A stretch of 64,000 bases of DNA from Agarophyton chilense (taxonomy: Eukaryota > Rhodophyta > Florideophyceae > Gracilariales > Gracilariaceae): NCBI GenBank assembly GCA_030374765.1, contig JARGXX010000023.1:1-64000 (forward strand), read 5' to 3'. Shown here one piece after another: positions 32,640 through 43,800 of the stretch; within the stretch, counting starts at the first letter, position 1; the number at the start of each line of letters is the position of its first letter. Under the pieces are notes generated by a model, which worked only from the letters and a program-made list of their open reading frames with translations, had not been told where the DNA came from and made no database searches. The translations under genes and the position numbers were made by a program.

Positions 32640-33517
32640 TGTCTTCGTTAGTATATCAGCATGATTTTCCTTTGAAGGAACGTAAATAATATCAGCTGCT
32701 CCGTCTTTTACAGCATCTAGTACATGGTTAAAGCGAATGTCGACATGCTTCACTCATCGCATTCCTAGATATTCTTTGGACCACTGGATTGTTCCAAGAT
32801 TGTCCTGAAATACTGTGATTGGTTTTGTCATTGGCATGTTGATCTCTTTCATAACGTTCCTTACCAATTGAAGCTGGCGTATACATTCTGAAAGGGCATA
32901 AAACTCCGCTTCAGAGGTAGAGAGAGCTGTAGATTTCTGAAGTTTTGAGCTCCATATGATAGGAAACCCCCCAATAGAGATGTAGTGACCACCTCTAGAT
33001 CTCCGTTTTTCGAGGTCTCTGGCCCAGTCTGCATCAGATCATGCTACAATCTTGAGGTCAATAATTTTCGAAAGCTGCAGAGTAAATTCTTTTTATGCCT
33101 TTGAGATAGCGTACTACGTTTTTCAAGCAGTTCCAGTGTTCTGGTTTCGGCGCTGAAGCATATTTTCCTAGAAGCGAGACTACGGTTGCCAGATCAGGAC
33201 GTGTGCGAGTGCTTAGAAATAAAAGAGATCCAAGGGCTTCTCTATACGGCACGTTTTCCATTTGAAGGGTTTCCTCTTTGGTTCTCGGTGTTCTCGCATC
33301 ATACAAGCAATGACCACAAGAGACTGGATGAGAAACTGGTTTTGCTGTGGTCATATGACACAAATCGATGATGTTGTCAATCAACGGTTTCTGATGAAGA
33401 TGTACTGTAGATTCGGTTTCATTGATTGAAACACCCAGGTAGAGGTCTGTTCTTTCCAGGTCGCTGACATCATATTGACCGGAAAGTTTGTTCTTCACCC
33501 ATTTGGTACGTCGCGAT
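32640..33517 (-). pseudogene. Ty1/copia fragment C (RT end and RNase H)
   Basis: Minus strand. The tail of RT reads DLERTDLYLGVSINETESTV, PYREALGSLLFLSTRTRPDL and CLKNVVRYLKGIKRI. RNase H follows with SDADWARDLEKRRSRGG and LSTSEAEFYALSE (about 33010-32890), and the end motif KHVDIRFNHVLDAV...HADILTKTLSG (to about 32640). At least two in-frame stops are present. It is cut off upstream at 33518 by an LTR-B remnant. Confidence 0.8.
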
Positions 33518-34069
33518 TCACAACGTGAGCGCAGGTTAGGTAAAGGAAAAGGAAGAAGAGGGGGAAAAGACGAGAAGAAGAGAAAAATAAAAGAAGAGAA
33601 ACAAAGGAAGGTAGTCAGCCTTGACAATTTACTTCGATCGTTGGCGACCGTCATTGAAAACTATATCTACCTCGCACGCAGTTCCGCCGCCGGTGCTGAC
33701 CGTCGGCGGGTCATCCACGTCTCACACCTTGCCACTGTGCGACGAGGAGTTGCGCGCCAAAACAATTTCAAACATGAAGCATATCAAATAAAAACTCAAA
33801 AAATCATCCAAAGTGGTGCGCCAGTGCCAACCACCCCGCGCAGCCCAGATTCGGCTGTTACGGCCAAACCCCGTATCCAGCCCACATTCGCCCATTCTTT
33901 CCAACTGCATAGCCCGTGCTCATTCAGCGCTTTCGTCCAATCAAATCGCTCCACTTGGGCCGAAGCCCCAACACGCCCCATTAGAACCAGACCACTTGTC
34001 CATACCACGTTGCATGAGGGCATTTGCAGTAGCCAATCAGATGGCCGTTTCACGTTGAGATTGAGATGA
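33518..34069 (-). repeat. Truncated LTR of copia B type (B3)
   Basis: Inverted relative to the LTRs at 39249 and 45126, and over 95 percent like them by eye. It matches LTR nucleotides 122-673; the first 121 are missing where LTR A begins at 34070. The shared 3' end (GTTGTGA) confirms that boundary of the family. It is inserted in copia fragment C. Confidence 0.9.
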
Positions 34070-34756
34070 TGTTGGATAGGAAAATCCTGAAGGAAAGGCT
34101 GAGGGATGAAAGGAAAGTTCGCCAGCTCTGGCTTGGATTTACTTGGTGGCGCTCAAACTTTCACTTATATACTACTTCAAAACGTCAGCTGTCTAGACTC
34201 CAACTCAAAGTAAACCCTAGACTACAAAGCAGGGACACTCAATACTACCAATCATTTTCAAGCATGACATTAACCCTAGTCAATGTTCATTGCAGCGCAC
34301 AACAAGGCAATATACAGTGCACAGCCCATAATTACACTGACGTGTGCACAAATTCAATATGCCAGCACACACTACTTGCAATCCGCCTCCATACACATTC
34401 ACGTTCCAGCACAGTACACCAAGTCTCCTGTAATACACATGTCACGTCTCTTCTCCAAGTACATTCGTTACACTTTGTGAGATGTGTTCATAGTACACCA
34501 GCTGGACATATTGAACAGCGTGCACAGTAGTACAAGTAGACCACGTACACACGTGTACCACAGACAAACCCAATAGTGCCATGCCACTTGTACACACCAC
34601 ATTGCATGTGCACATTTGCAGTAGCCAATCACAGCCCGAGTTCACGTTGAGATCCGACTGACACGCATATGCGCTTTTCCAGGGGCACCCTCCAAAACAG
34701 CCCATGCTCCCCTGCACTTTTGTTTTTCAGTGACAGCACAGGGTCAACAGCCAACA
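34070..34756 (-). repeat. LTR A1 (3' LTR of copia A)
   Basis: 687 bp. On the minus strand it runs TGTTGGCTGTTG...CTATCCAACA. It differs from LTR A2 (45813-46499) at about 10 positions by hand count. Outside the conserved block shared with LTR B it is dense in GTACAC and GTGCAC motifs. The minus-strand polypurine tract GACAGAGGGGGAG abuts it. Confidence 0.93.
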
Positions 34757-34776
34757 CTCCCCCTCTGTCACTGACT

Positions 34777-37700
34777 TCAAAGGTCTAGGTGTCGGACGCC
34801 ACTGTCTTCACGGAACCTCTCGTGCTTCACACGGCAAAGTGGTTTGTTGAGCATATCGGCAGTCATGCAATCGGTAGGGCAGTAGAACAACACAATCGAC
34901 TTGTCACGTAGAGCTTCTCGAGTAAAGTGAAAACGAATGTCGATATGCTTGGTACGCTTGTTGACAACGCCATTTCGGGCAAGGTCAATGCACCCTTGGT
35001 TGTCAACATATACAGGCGTTGGTTCAACAAGCAACTTTACCGAATCGTCCACTTCTACTCCAATGACTATGCCGATGCCATTCCACAAACGCCTAAGCCA
35101 GATGGCCTCTTTGGAACCACTGCACAGACTCACATACTCAGCTTCAGCACTAGACAGTGCAACCACTTCTTGCTGACGTGAACACCATGACACAGGACCT
35201 CCAGCCATCATGAACAAGTACCCACTGGTAGACTTGCGGTTTGCAACATCGCCTGCCCAGTCAGAGTCCACGTAGCCGTGAAGTGCCAAATCGGTGTTTA
35301 AGCCGTAGGTGAGACCAAATGTACAAGTACCGTTGAGATAGCGAAGCACACGTTTGACTGCCTTCCAGTGAATCTCTCCAGGTTTCTCAACATACTTGGC
35401 AAGTTTGGACACCGCGTATGAGATATCTGGACGAGTTCCTACAGACAAATACATGAAACAGCCAGTTGCCTGACGGTACGGCACCTCCCTGAGTACATCC
35501 TGAATCGCAGACAGGTCCATGCCAACTTCCATTGGAGTGTCAACTGGTTTGGACTGGTGCATGCCAAAACGTTCCAAGACCTTTTGTGTGTACGCAGACT
35601 GGGTCAGATACAACTCTCGCTTCACTCTGTCACGGTGGATCTCGAATCCGAGTACCATGCGAGCTTGATAGAGGTCTTTCATGTGGAACCGAGACGACAG
35701 CTCTGCCTTTACACGATCCATTGTTTTCATGCTCGGACTTGCAATAAGCAAGTCATCAACGTATAGAGCAATTAGAACAACAAATCCCAGTATCTTTCCG
35801 CTGTACACACACTCATCTGCGTCATTTGGCGTCAACTGCATCTCCTCAACAAGGAACGAGTATATCTTTGCATGCCACTGTCTGGGTGCCTGTCGTAGCC
35901 CATAGATGGCTTTCTTCAAACGACACACCAGATCCTCGTTACCTTGCTGCACAAAACCTGTTGGCTGCTCCATGTACACTGTCTCCTCAAGGTCACCGTT
36001 CAGAAAAGCTGTTTTCACATCCATCTGGTGCAAATGAAAGTCTCGTACAGCAGTCACTGACAGAATCATCCTGATCGAGGTAAACTTAACAACAGGTGCA
36101 TATGTTTCAGAAAAGTCAACACCCTCGATCTGCAGGAATCCTCTAGCAACCATACGAGCCTTGTACCTGATAGTTGGTTCACCAGATGGTGCTGCTTCAT
36201 ACTTCTGCACATACACCCACTTGGACGAAATCACGTTGCTGTCTGCTGGCCTTGGCACTAAGTCCCATGTGTCATGCTCAATTAGTGACTGGTACTCACT
36301 CTTCATTGCCTTCTTCCATGCTTCGGAATCAGGACGTGACACAGCATCATCATATGACGACGGGGTGTCATCACTGGCAGTGAGTAGAGCAGTTGCACGC
36401 CACCATGAGCTCGGCTTCCTACGTTCACGCGTGGACCTACGAACAGGTTGTGTCTCATGCACTACAGGCTCAACTGGTGTATCAGCTGCGGAATCATCAA
36501 CAGAGCTGTCAGAAGCATCATCAGAGTCAGGCAAAGGCGCAGAAGGGTCATCATCGCTGGGTCCACTAGATGTGTCAGATGTAGAGGTATCATGTGGACT
36601 AGACATATTACTAAAGTCAATGTCTGCGTAGTCCTCTTCCTCATAGCTAAACTGGTTGTCTGAGCCCGAAAACTCATCAAACCGTACATCTCTTGACACA
36701 ATCACCTTTTTCTTTTCAGAGTCCCACAACTTGTATCCGTGAGACCCTGGGGTGTACCCAATAAAGATAGCTTCCACACCACGCTCCTCTAGCTTCTTCA
36801 GCTTATGATCCACAACCTTGTACCAGCATCGGCTCCCAAACACACGCAGGTTGCTCACATCAGGCTTCTGACCATGCCACAGTTCATATGGTGTCACACT
36901 ACTTGGAAGAGCTTTGCAAGTCACACGGTTGCGCACATACACTGCAACATTCAGTGCCTCAGCCCAAAAGTGCTTTGGCAATTTCTTGTGACATAACATC
37001 GATCTGACCAAGTCCATGAGTGTGCGGTTGAACCGTTCGGCAAGTCCATTCTGCTGAGGATTGTAAGGCACAGTTCGCTGATGCTCAATACCGTGACGTT
37101 CAAGTTCTTTGGTGAAACGATGTGACAGATATTCACCACCGTTGTCAGTGCGCAATGCTTTGAGCACAGTCTCACGTGCGGTGATGGTTTTCACTTGTCT
37201 GCCAGTTTGGTTTTGAACAAACTTGAGCCACCTTAGGAACATCTGGAACACCTCATCCTTAGTTTTGAGCATGTAGAAGAAGCAGAACCGACTGTGATCA
37301 TCGATGAATGTGACGAAGTAGTGCGAGCCTCCCAAGGATTTCACACTTACTGGACCTGACACATCGGAGTGAACAAGTTCCAGTACGTGTTTTGCTCGTT
37401 CCCCCCCTTGCTTGGGAGTCGGAGCACGGGTTGCTTTTCCTACTACACATGAGCCACACACATCTGAATCCTGCGCAACGTCTACATTGAGCCCTGACAC
37501 AACCTTGTTTCGAGCCATATGCTTGATACCATCCACATTCACATGAGCCATTCGAGCATGCCATAGTGACAAGTCCGACACAAGTGCGCTGTTTACATCT
37601 GTACACTGGTGTGCAGCAGTGGAAAGGTAGTATAGGCCTTTGACGCGGCGCCCCAAGGCAACCACTTTTGACCCCTTGAATACACATACCTTCTCTTTTT

Positions 37701-38802
37701 CAAACACTACTTTGCACCCCACATCACAAATCGCCGATACAGAAAGCAAATGGTACCTTAAATTCGGTACATGAACAACTTGCTTCAGCTGGCACTTTCG
37801 TTTGGACCCTTCCACAATCAGATCAAGCTCCACACTACCGTGACCAACAGACTCTAGTTTGGAATCATTACAGATGCTAACGCCAGAAGACACCTTACTA
37901 TCATATGTTTGGAACATGGATTCGTCAAAAGTCATGTGGGCAGTAGCACCAGAGTCAACAATCCAGTCACTGTTCGTGGCTTTATCAGAGCCAGTAGCAA
38001 TGAGACATACAAAGTCAGAGTCGTTGCCACCCGTACCTCGCTCATCGCTGAGCTCAGTATTGACAGTTGGGTGAGCAGCACCGACCTGATTCATGTTAGC
38101 CCCATCACGTTGCTTCTTGAAACAGTTCCTCTGGATATGACCCTTCTTATGACAATAATGACACTCGATGTTCTTCCATCGTGACTGCCTGCCAACCAAA
38201 GCTGCCTCACTTCCACCAGGCTCCTCCTTGGCACGATCGTTCATTCGCTGCTCTTCTTGCAACAGACGACTCTTCACAAACTCTAGAGTGAGTTGACGAT
38301 CGCCAATCGTGGTATCAATTGCGACGATGAGGTGCTCGAATCTTTCCGGAAGTCCGCATAGGATGGCCATAGCGATGTCCTCCTCCTCAACAACAACGTC
38401 CATACACTTCAGGTCTGATGCCAGATGACGTACACGGTTGATGAACTGTAGCATTTTCTCATCATCACGCATCTTGGCAGAGTAGAAGGACCGTCGGGCG
38501 TTGATTTTGTTGAGCAGAGTCTTGCGTTGGAACACATCGCAAATGGCTTTCCACATATCGGCAGCGTTGTCGGCGTCCCGCACATGATCTAAATGCTCAT
38601 CACTGAGTGTGAGACCAATAATAGCTCTGGCCTTGGCATCTTTCTTTTTCCAAGTCGACAGCTCATCTTCGTCAGTGGGTCTAACAGAGTCGAGGTGGCC
38701 GTCGAGGTCCTTGAGTGCAAGCAGCAGCTCAATCTTCTGCTTCCATACGTGGAAGTTATCCTCAACCAGCTTTTCGATTTTCACCCCACTGAACGAATCC
38801 AT
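34777..38802 (-). CDS. Copia A gag-pol polyprotein, intact
   Basis: A continuous frame of about 1341 codons from the ATG at 38802 (MDSFSGVKIEKLV); the open frame upstream to 38949 has no ATG. Order is typical of Ty1/copia. Gag (UBN2-like) about residues 1-205. Knuckle CHYCHKKGHIQRNC near 212. Protease VDSGATAHM near 285. Integrase zinc domain (WHARMAHVNVDG...CGSC) and core (HSDVSGP, RTDNGGEY, NGLAERFNRT) about 410-650. RT with MDVKTAFLNGDL and YVDDLL near 1010. RNase H with YVDSDWAGD, SSAEAEYVSL and TKHIDIRFHF to the end. All catalytic residues are in place. The stop lies 20 bp before the 3' LTR. Confidence 0.95.
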   Translation of the reverse strand: MDSFSGVKIEKLVEDNFHVWKQKIELLLALKDLDGHLDSVRPTDEDELSTWKKKDAKARAIIGLTLSDEHLDHVRDADNAADMWKAICDVFQRKTLLNKINARRSFYSAKMRDDEKMLQFINRVRHLASDLKCMDVVVEEEDIAMAILCGLPERFEHLIVAIDTTIGDRQLTLEFVKSRLLQEEQRMNDRAKEEPGGSEAALVGRQSRWKNIECHYCHKKGHIQRNCFKKQRDGANMNQVGAAHPTVNTELSDERGTGGNDSDFVCLIATGSDKATNSDWIVDSGATAHMTFDESMFQTYDSKVSSGVSICNDSKLESVGHGSVELDLIVEGSKRKCQLKQVVHVPNLRYHLLSVSAICDVGCKVVFEKEKVCVFKGSKVVALGRRVKGLYYLSTAAHQCTDVNSALVSDLSLWHARMAHVNVDGIKHMARNKVVSGLNVDVAQDSDVCGSCVVGKATRAPTPKQGGERAKHVLELVHSDVSGPVSVKSLGGSHYFVTFIDDHSRFCFFYMLKTKDEVFQMFLRWLKFVQNQTGRQVKTITARETVLKALRTDNGGEYLSHRFTKELERHGIEHQRTVPYNPQQNGLAERFNRTLMDLVRSMLCHKKLPKHFWAEALNVAVYVRNRVTCKALPSSVTPYELWHGQKPDVSNLRVFGSRCWYKVVDHKLKKLEERGVEAIFIGYTPGSHGYKLWDSEKKKVIVSRDVRFDEFSGSDNQFSYEEEDYADIDFSNMSSPHDTSTSDTSSGPSDDDPSAPLPDSDDASDSSVDDSAADTPVEPVVHETQPVRRSTRERRKPSSWWRATALLTASDDTPSSYDDAVSRPDSEAWKKAMKSEYQSLIEHDTWDLVPRPADSNVISSKWVYVQKYEAAPSGEPTIRYKARMVARGFLQIEGVDFSETYAPVVKFTSIRMILSVTAVRDFHLHQMDVKTAFLNGDLEETVYMEQPTGFVQQGNEDLVCRLKKAIYGLRQAPRQWHAKIYSFLVEEMQLTPNDADECVYSGKILGFVVLIALYVDDLLIASPSMKTMDRVKAELSSRFHMKDLYQARMVLGFEIHRDRVKRELYLTQSAYTQKVLERFGMHQSKPVDTPMEVGMDLSAIQDVLREVPYRQATGCFMYLSVGTRPDISYAVSKLAKYVEKPGEIHWKAVKRVLRYLNGTCTFGLTYGLNTDLALHGYVDSDWAGDVANRKSTSGYLFMMAGGPVSWCSRQQEVVALSSAEAEYVSLCSGSKEAIWLRRLWNGIGIVIGVEVDDSVKLLVEPTPVYVDNQGCIDLARNGVVNKRTKHIDIRFHFTREALRDKSIVLFYCPTDCMTADMLNKPLCRVKHERFREDSGVRHLDL

Positions 38803-39248
38803 GTTGTGCAAAGTGTCACAAGAGGCCGAGAGAGATGACTTGACAGCAACAGACGAGTGAACAACAACAACAGACAACAACAACAAAGTAAAAACAACAA
38901 ACAACAAATAATTCTTCAAGATTGAACAGACAATAGTCTGCGGGCGCACTGGCAGGGCTTCCTATACCAGCGTCCCTAAAGGTCGGACCCCTGGCCCCCA
39001 GAGCTCTTTTGGGTAGATAACGGTTTTCTGCAGTCTACCTCCTCCCACGTCACAAGGAGAAGGCGCGTTGCTCCTTACGAGGCTTCCAGAGGATGGTTAA
39101 TGACCGAAGATATGCCTTCACCAAGTTGACCCTCTCTGGCCTCTTTCAAGAACTAGCGCGACCTCGAAACCGAAGCTACTTCAACACCAAGATACGCTTC
39201 TAACAAGCAATCAATGAAGATCGCACGCGGCCTGATCCTGGAAAGGAG

Positions 39249-39921
39249 TGTTGAGGTTTGGTCGACTGTGCCCCCAAGCCCTTTGGAGTGTTGGAAATAG
39301 TGGAAAACAAAAAGTGGATTTAAGCATGGGCACTTTTGGGCACCCTCCGCGGAAAAACGCATATGCGCCTCATCTCAATCTCAACGTGAAATGGCCATCT
39401 GATTGGCTACTGCAAATGCCCTCATGCAACGTGGTATGGACAAGTGGTCTGGTTCTAATGGGGCGTGTTGGGGCTTCGGCCCAAGTGGAGCGATTTGATT
39501 GGGCGAGAGCGCTGAATGAGCACGGGCTATGCAGTTGGAAAGAATGTGCGAATGTGGGCTGGATACGGGGTTTGGCCGTAACAGCCGAATCTGGGCTGCG
39601 CGGGGTGGTTGGCACTCGCGCACCACTTTGGATGATTTTTTGAGTTTTTATTTGATATGCCTCATGTTTGAAATTGTTTTGGCGCGCAACTCCTCGTCGC
39701 ACAGTGGCAAGGTGTGAGACGTGGGTGACCCGCCGACGGTCAGCACCGGCGGCGGAACTGCGTGCGAGGTAGATATAGTTTTCAATGACGGTCGCCAACG
39801 ATCGAAGTAAATTGTCAAGGCTGACTACCTTCCTTTGTTTCTCTTCTTTTATTTTTCTCTTCTTCTCGTCTTTTCCCCCTCTTCTTCCTTTTCCTTTACC
39901 TAACCTGCGCTCACGTTGTGA
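39249..39921 (+). repeat. 5' LTR of copia B
   Basis: 673 bp, TGTTGAGGTTTG...CACGTTGTGA. The ends are defined by agreement with the 3' LTR and by the primer site that follows. The 3' terminus reads GA, not the usual CA, in all three copies in the window. Confidence 0.93.
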
Positions 39922-39939
39922 GGTTATGGGCCCAGAGCG
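39922..39939 (+). promoter_or_regulatory. Primer-binding site: internal initiator-Met tRNA fragment
   Basis: GGTTATGGGCCCAGAGCG, directly after the LTR. It is complementary to the anticodon arm region of initiator methionine tRNA (TGGGCCCATAACC), not to a tRNA 3' end. Drosophila copia uses the same kind of half-tRNA primer and nearly the same sequence. Confidence 0.88.
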
Positions 39940-40829
39940 TCGACTCTTCGCAGACGTCACGCTCTACTAACATTTATTTGGATTCAAGAAGATTCCCTAC
40001 TGCGACAGGTGCGCGATCTACGACTAACGCTCATCTGGATTCAAGAAGTTATTTTGTTTTGCGACAGGCGTGTACCCTGCAGACTTCCTCCTTGGTGGCG
40101 AAAACATATCGCGTTTGTTAGTACCCCCTTGGCACGAGACCGGGAAGTCTGCCAAATCCTGCTCTCCGTCCGTAGAGTACGGAGGTCGATGAATTGGGCT
40201 TGGAAGTGTAGGAGCAACCGTACTACACCGCACGACCGCGCTACTTTCCCGCAAGAGGCTAGCTTGGGTCAACTGGGGGAAGTGTATCTTGACGACACCC
40301 CTCCTTGGGACGCCTCGTAGGGACTAAAAGTGCCGGACTCTGAAGTGCGCAGAGTTCGGTAGGTAGTCAAAGCGTACCTCACCTGGAGAGATTAACCAGG
40401 GTCCAGGGGATCATCCTTTAGGGTAGCGGAGGTAGTTTCTCCCGCCAGTGCGCCCGCCTACCTCGAGCAAGTCTCGGTAGGTTCAATCAAGAAGTTTCAA
40501 CCCGAAGTCGAGAAGTTTGTCTGTTCCGGGTACGCCTTCTGCCACTGCCCGTGAGTATACTCCAAGCGTGGGAGCACCCGAGCTCCGCTTGTGATCGCGT
40601 ACGAGACGCGTCTCGGTGAGCGTTGCAGGCTACGTCAAAAGTCTCCGCTGTCGTCCTCGCTGTCGAACGTTTGAGTTGGGATACTCCGTTCGGGCAAGCT
40701 CGGCCACGAATTCATCACTGCTCGTGGCCCTTTTCTTAAACTTCCCAAGGCATTGAGTTCCTCATCTGCTTCTACTAATTAATTTCGTTTGGTTCCGTTC
40801 TATCTGCTTCGTGGATAACAGACTGAAAT
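39940..40829 (+). other. 5' leader of copia B
   Basis: About 890 bp between the primer site and the gag-pol ATG. A repeated phrase TGGATTCAAGAAG occurs at about 39969 and 40031. No long open frame. It presumably contains the packaging signal. Confidence 0.6.
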
Positions 40830-43800
40830 ATGTCGGACACGGAAATGGAATCCGAAAGTACTACCGGGATGAAAATCCCTCGTTTTCATGGAAGGCGTGG
40901 TGATGATTATGCCCTATGGCGCCATCGCCTTCGTGCTGCATGCCGTGTTAAAGGTGTGTGGAACGTTGTGGAATCCGATTCTGGATATTCAGCAACTACT
41001 GAAGCAACATCGGATACCGCTATTGATAGCGCTCGAGTTGTCGCCAAGCGCGAGAAGGCATGTGGAATCATAATATGCGCCTTGGGTGATGCGCCACTTC
41101 GTGTGGTCATGGATGTCGACGACGACCCGGCGCGCATGCTCGCATTACTTGATGCACGGTATGCGTCCAATCGTACTGTATCCAGAATTGCTGTGCAGAC
41201 TCAACTATTCCGTATGGGATACAATGGTCAGAATATGTCAGGCTATGTGGACCAGTACACGGCGTTATTTGCTCAGTTAGAGCGCATGGGGAAGGATGCG
41301 GCAGTACCGGAGTCGCACAAAGCTCCCATGTTACTTGCTTCTATTGATCCCAATTGCACACTGGAGTCTACTGCTGCAGCTCTTCGAACCAAGGATATCG
41401 CTGAGCTTACATGGGACTACGTGGCCACGACCCTCATAGATGAATACAACGCGAAACAGGTGTCTGCAAGGCCGTCTGGACGTAGTTCACGTGGCAAGAA
41501 GAGGGGCAAGAAAAAATCTGGTCGACATTCTGAATCGACTAATCGTACCCGCAGTAGTGCAAACAACGAAGATGAGGAGTCTGATGGTCACTCGGACATT
41601 GAGTCTACTGCTCGTGCACTTGCTGCCGCCTTGAGATCGTCATCATTTGATCGTTCTGGATCGAGCAATGGACATCATTGCGACTTCTGTGATCGCGATG
41701 GACACACACAAGATCGTTGCTTTATGAATCCGGACAACCCGGACAACCACTTGCCGCAGAGTATCCTCGATAAACTGTCGCCACAACCCAAGCGAATGGG
41801 TGGCAGTAGTGGTAGAAGCGCCTCGAGCAAGTCTTCTGGAAAGTCTGGCAAAATCGAAATTGCTGGTGCAACTGTGGAAAGGACCACTATAGTTCCGCCG
41901 AATGACCTGAGTACCTACGCAGACAGCGGTGCGACAGTACATTGCTTCCATTCTGTTTGTGCGTTCGTGCCCGGTTCACTTGAACCTTGCGACGAAAGGA
42001 CAGTGATGCTTGCCGATAACACATCTGTTGTATCTAAACAACGCGGAGAGGTGATCATTCCTTTGGACAATGCGAACATACGTCTGAGTGATGCCCTACT
42101 GACCCCCGCTCTGGGATACAACTTGGTTTCAACCGGGTGTTTGGCCGACAAAGGTATTGAGTCGCTCTTCGGTCGTCATAGTGTACGTTTGACGCTAGAG
42201 TCAAATGGTTTTGAGGTGGGCATTGGTGATCGTGACAAGGTATCTCGCATGTACACACTGCCTCAACCTTTAGGGCATGCTGGTGTGGAACTTGCGCTTT
42301 CGACTAAGTCTACGGAGACTCAACTGTGGCACCGACGACTGGCTCACATCAACCAACGTGATCTGCAACATGTACACAAGTACGCAGATGGAGTGCCGCA
42401 CTTGTGTGACATGGAGGAGGTATGCCGAGCATGTCGACTTGGCAAAGCTCATAAGCTTCCGTTCCCAGGTCACTTTGAACATGCATCCGCGGTTGGTGAC
42501 ATTGTGCACTCGGATATTGTAGGTCCTCTGGAAAAGTCTTTTCCGGAAAAGTTTCAATATGCATGTACATTCCTCGATGATCACTCACGTTATGTGTTCC
42601 TAGGTCTGGTGATGCATCGCAGTGCTCTTAGTGATGTGTTTGTGGGTATTGCGGCAAAGTTTAAGCAGCTTGGAGGAGTGCATATCAAAAGTTTGCACTC
42701 GGACGGTGCAGAAGAATATATTGCCCTGCAAGAGAACTTGGCAGCAGAACATGGCCTCACTTCTTTCTCTGCTCCATACACCCCCGAACACAACGCTATA
42801 GCTGAGCGCATCAATCGTACCATGGTGGAAGCTGCTCGATCGTTGCTGATCCAAGCCGATCTACCAGAATGTTTATGGCCATATGCGCTGAAACATGTTA
42901 TCTTTGTGCGTAATCGAGTGCAACATTCTACTGTTAACAACAGTCCCTACTTTCTGGTAACTGGAAATAAACCTTTGTTGAAGCACGTGCGTGTGTTTGG
43001 ATGCACTGCATTCGTGCTAAGGACTCCGCGTGGACCCAAGTTCGAGTCTCGTGCACTTGAGGGAGTGTACTTGGAGACTCTTGAGCATGGTGTGTACAAG
43101 GTACTCGTCGTTGATAATGACGGTACTCCGCGTATTATTGAGTCACGACATGTTACTTTTGATGAATCCAAGTTCCCTGGCGCATCATCTCTTGCCAACT
43201 ACATGGATGATGAAAGTGCGTCAGATGCTGACTATAGCTCTGATATGGGATTATGTGATAGCATTGATGACGAATCGGATACCTTCTCCGTCGATAATGT
43301 TGAGGAGGAGGTGGTTCATGACGGATCCTCGCACCTGATTCCAGCACTCAGGCAGTCGGAGTCAGACTCCGGCAGCAATGAAGACGATGCACAGGATTCC
43401 GAAAGTGATGACGAAAGTGCTGCTGATGACCTTGATACATCTGCCAACGCTGATACGGAACCACGCTACCCGCGGCGCACGCGCCGTCAACCTCTGAGGT
43501 GGTTCATGGCAGGGTCTGCTCACTGTACATCGCAAGTCAAAGTCACTACTAGTGATGAGCCCTCACTCAAGGAGGCAATGTCCGCCAGTGCGGAGGAGCG
43601 TACCATGTGGCAAGCAGCCGTCGATGAAGAGTTTTCATCATTGGAGTCGAAGCAAACTTGGAAACCTGATGACTCTCCTGCTTCACAACCACTACCAACT
43701 TACGTCATACTGAAGGTAAAGCGCAATGCTGATGGGTCAGTTGAACGTTTTAAGGCTCGTGTTGTAGCCGGTGGAAACCACCAAACATATGGTCAGGACT

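Larger units (their letters stand above)
34070..39248 (-). mobile_element. Ty1/copia element A (3' LTR, gag-pol, 5' leader)
   Basis: Minus-strand element. 3' LTR 34070-34756, polypurine tract 34757-34770, one intact gag-pol frame, and about 450 bp of leader up to 39248 where copia B starts. The expected 5' LTR could be the same-orientation copy at 45813-46499, which would make B nested inside A's leader. However, no matching target duplications are found and no primer site is seen next to that LTR, so the join is uncertain. Confidence 0.75.

Noticed and set aside
33058-33654. A continuous minus-strand frame fusing LTR B sequence to copia C RT
   Set aside because: The upstream part is LTR sequence (Phe/Leu/Pro-rich from CTTTT repeats). 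The fusion is a chance read-through at the insertion junction.
38802-38949. Extension of the copia A polyprotein upstream, with a hydrophobic N-terminus resembling a signal peptide
   Set aside because: No ATG in that extension. The hydrophobic stretch comes from AAC/AAA-rich leader sequence. The ATG at 38802 gives a standard gag start.
39244-39248. AGGAG before copia B as a target duplication, since AGGAG also precedes the 3' LTR
   Set aside because: The second AGGAG is part of the internal polypurine tract, not the flank. The real right flank is CAATG.
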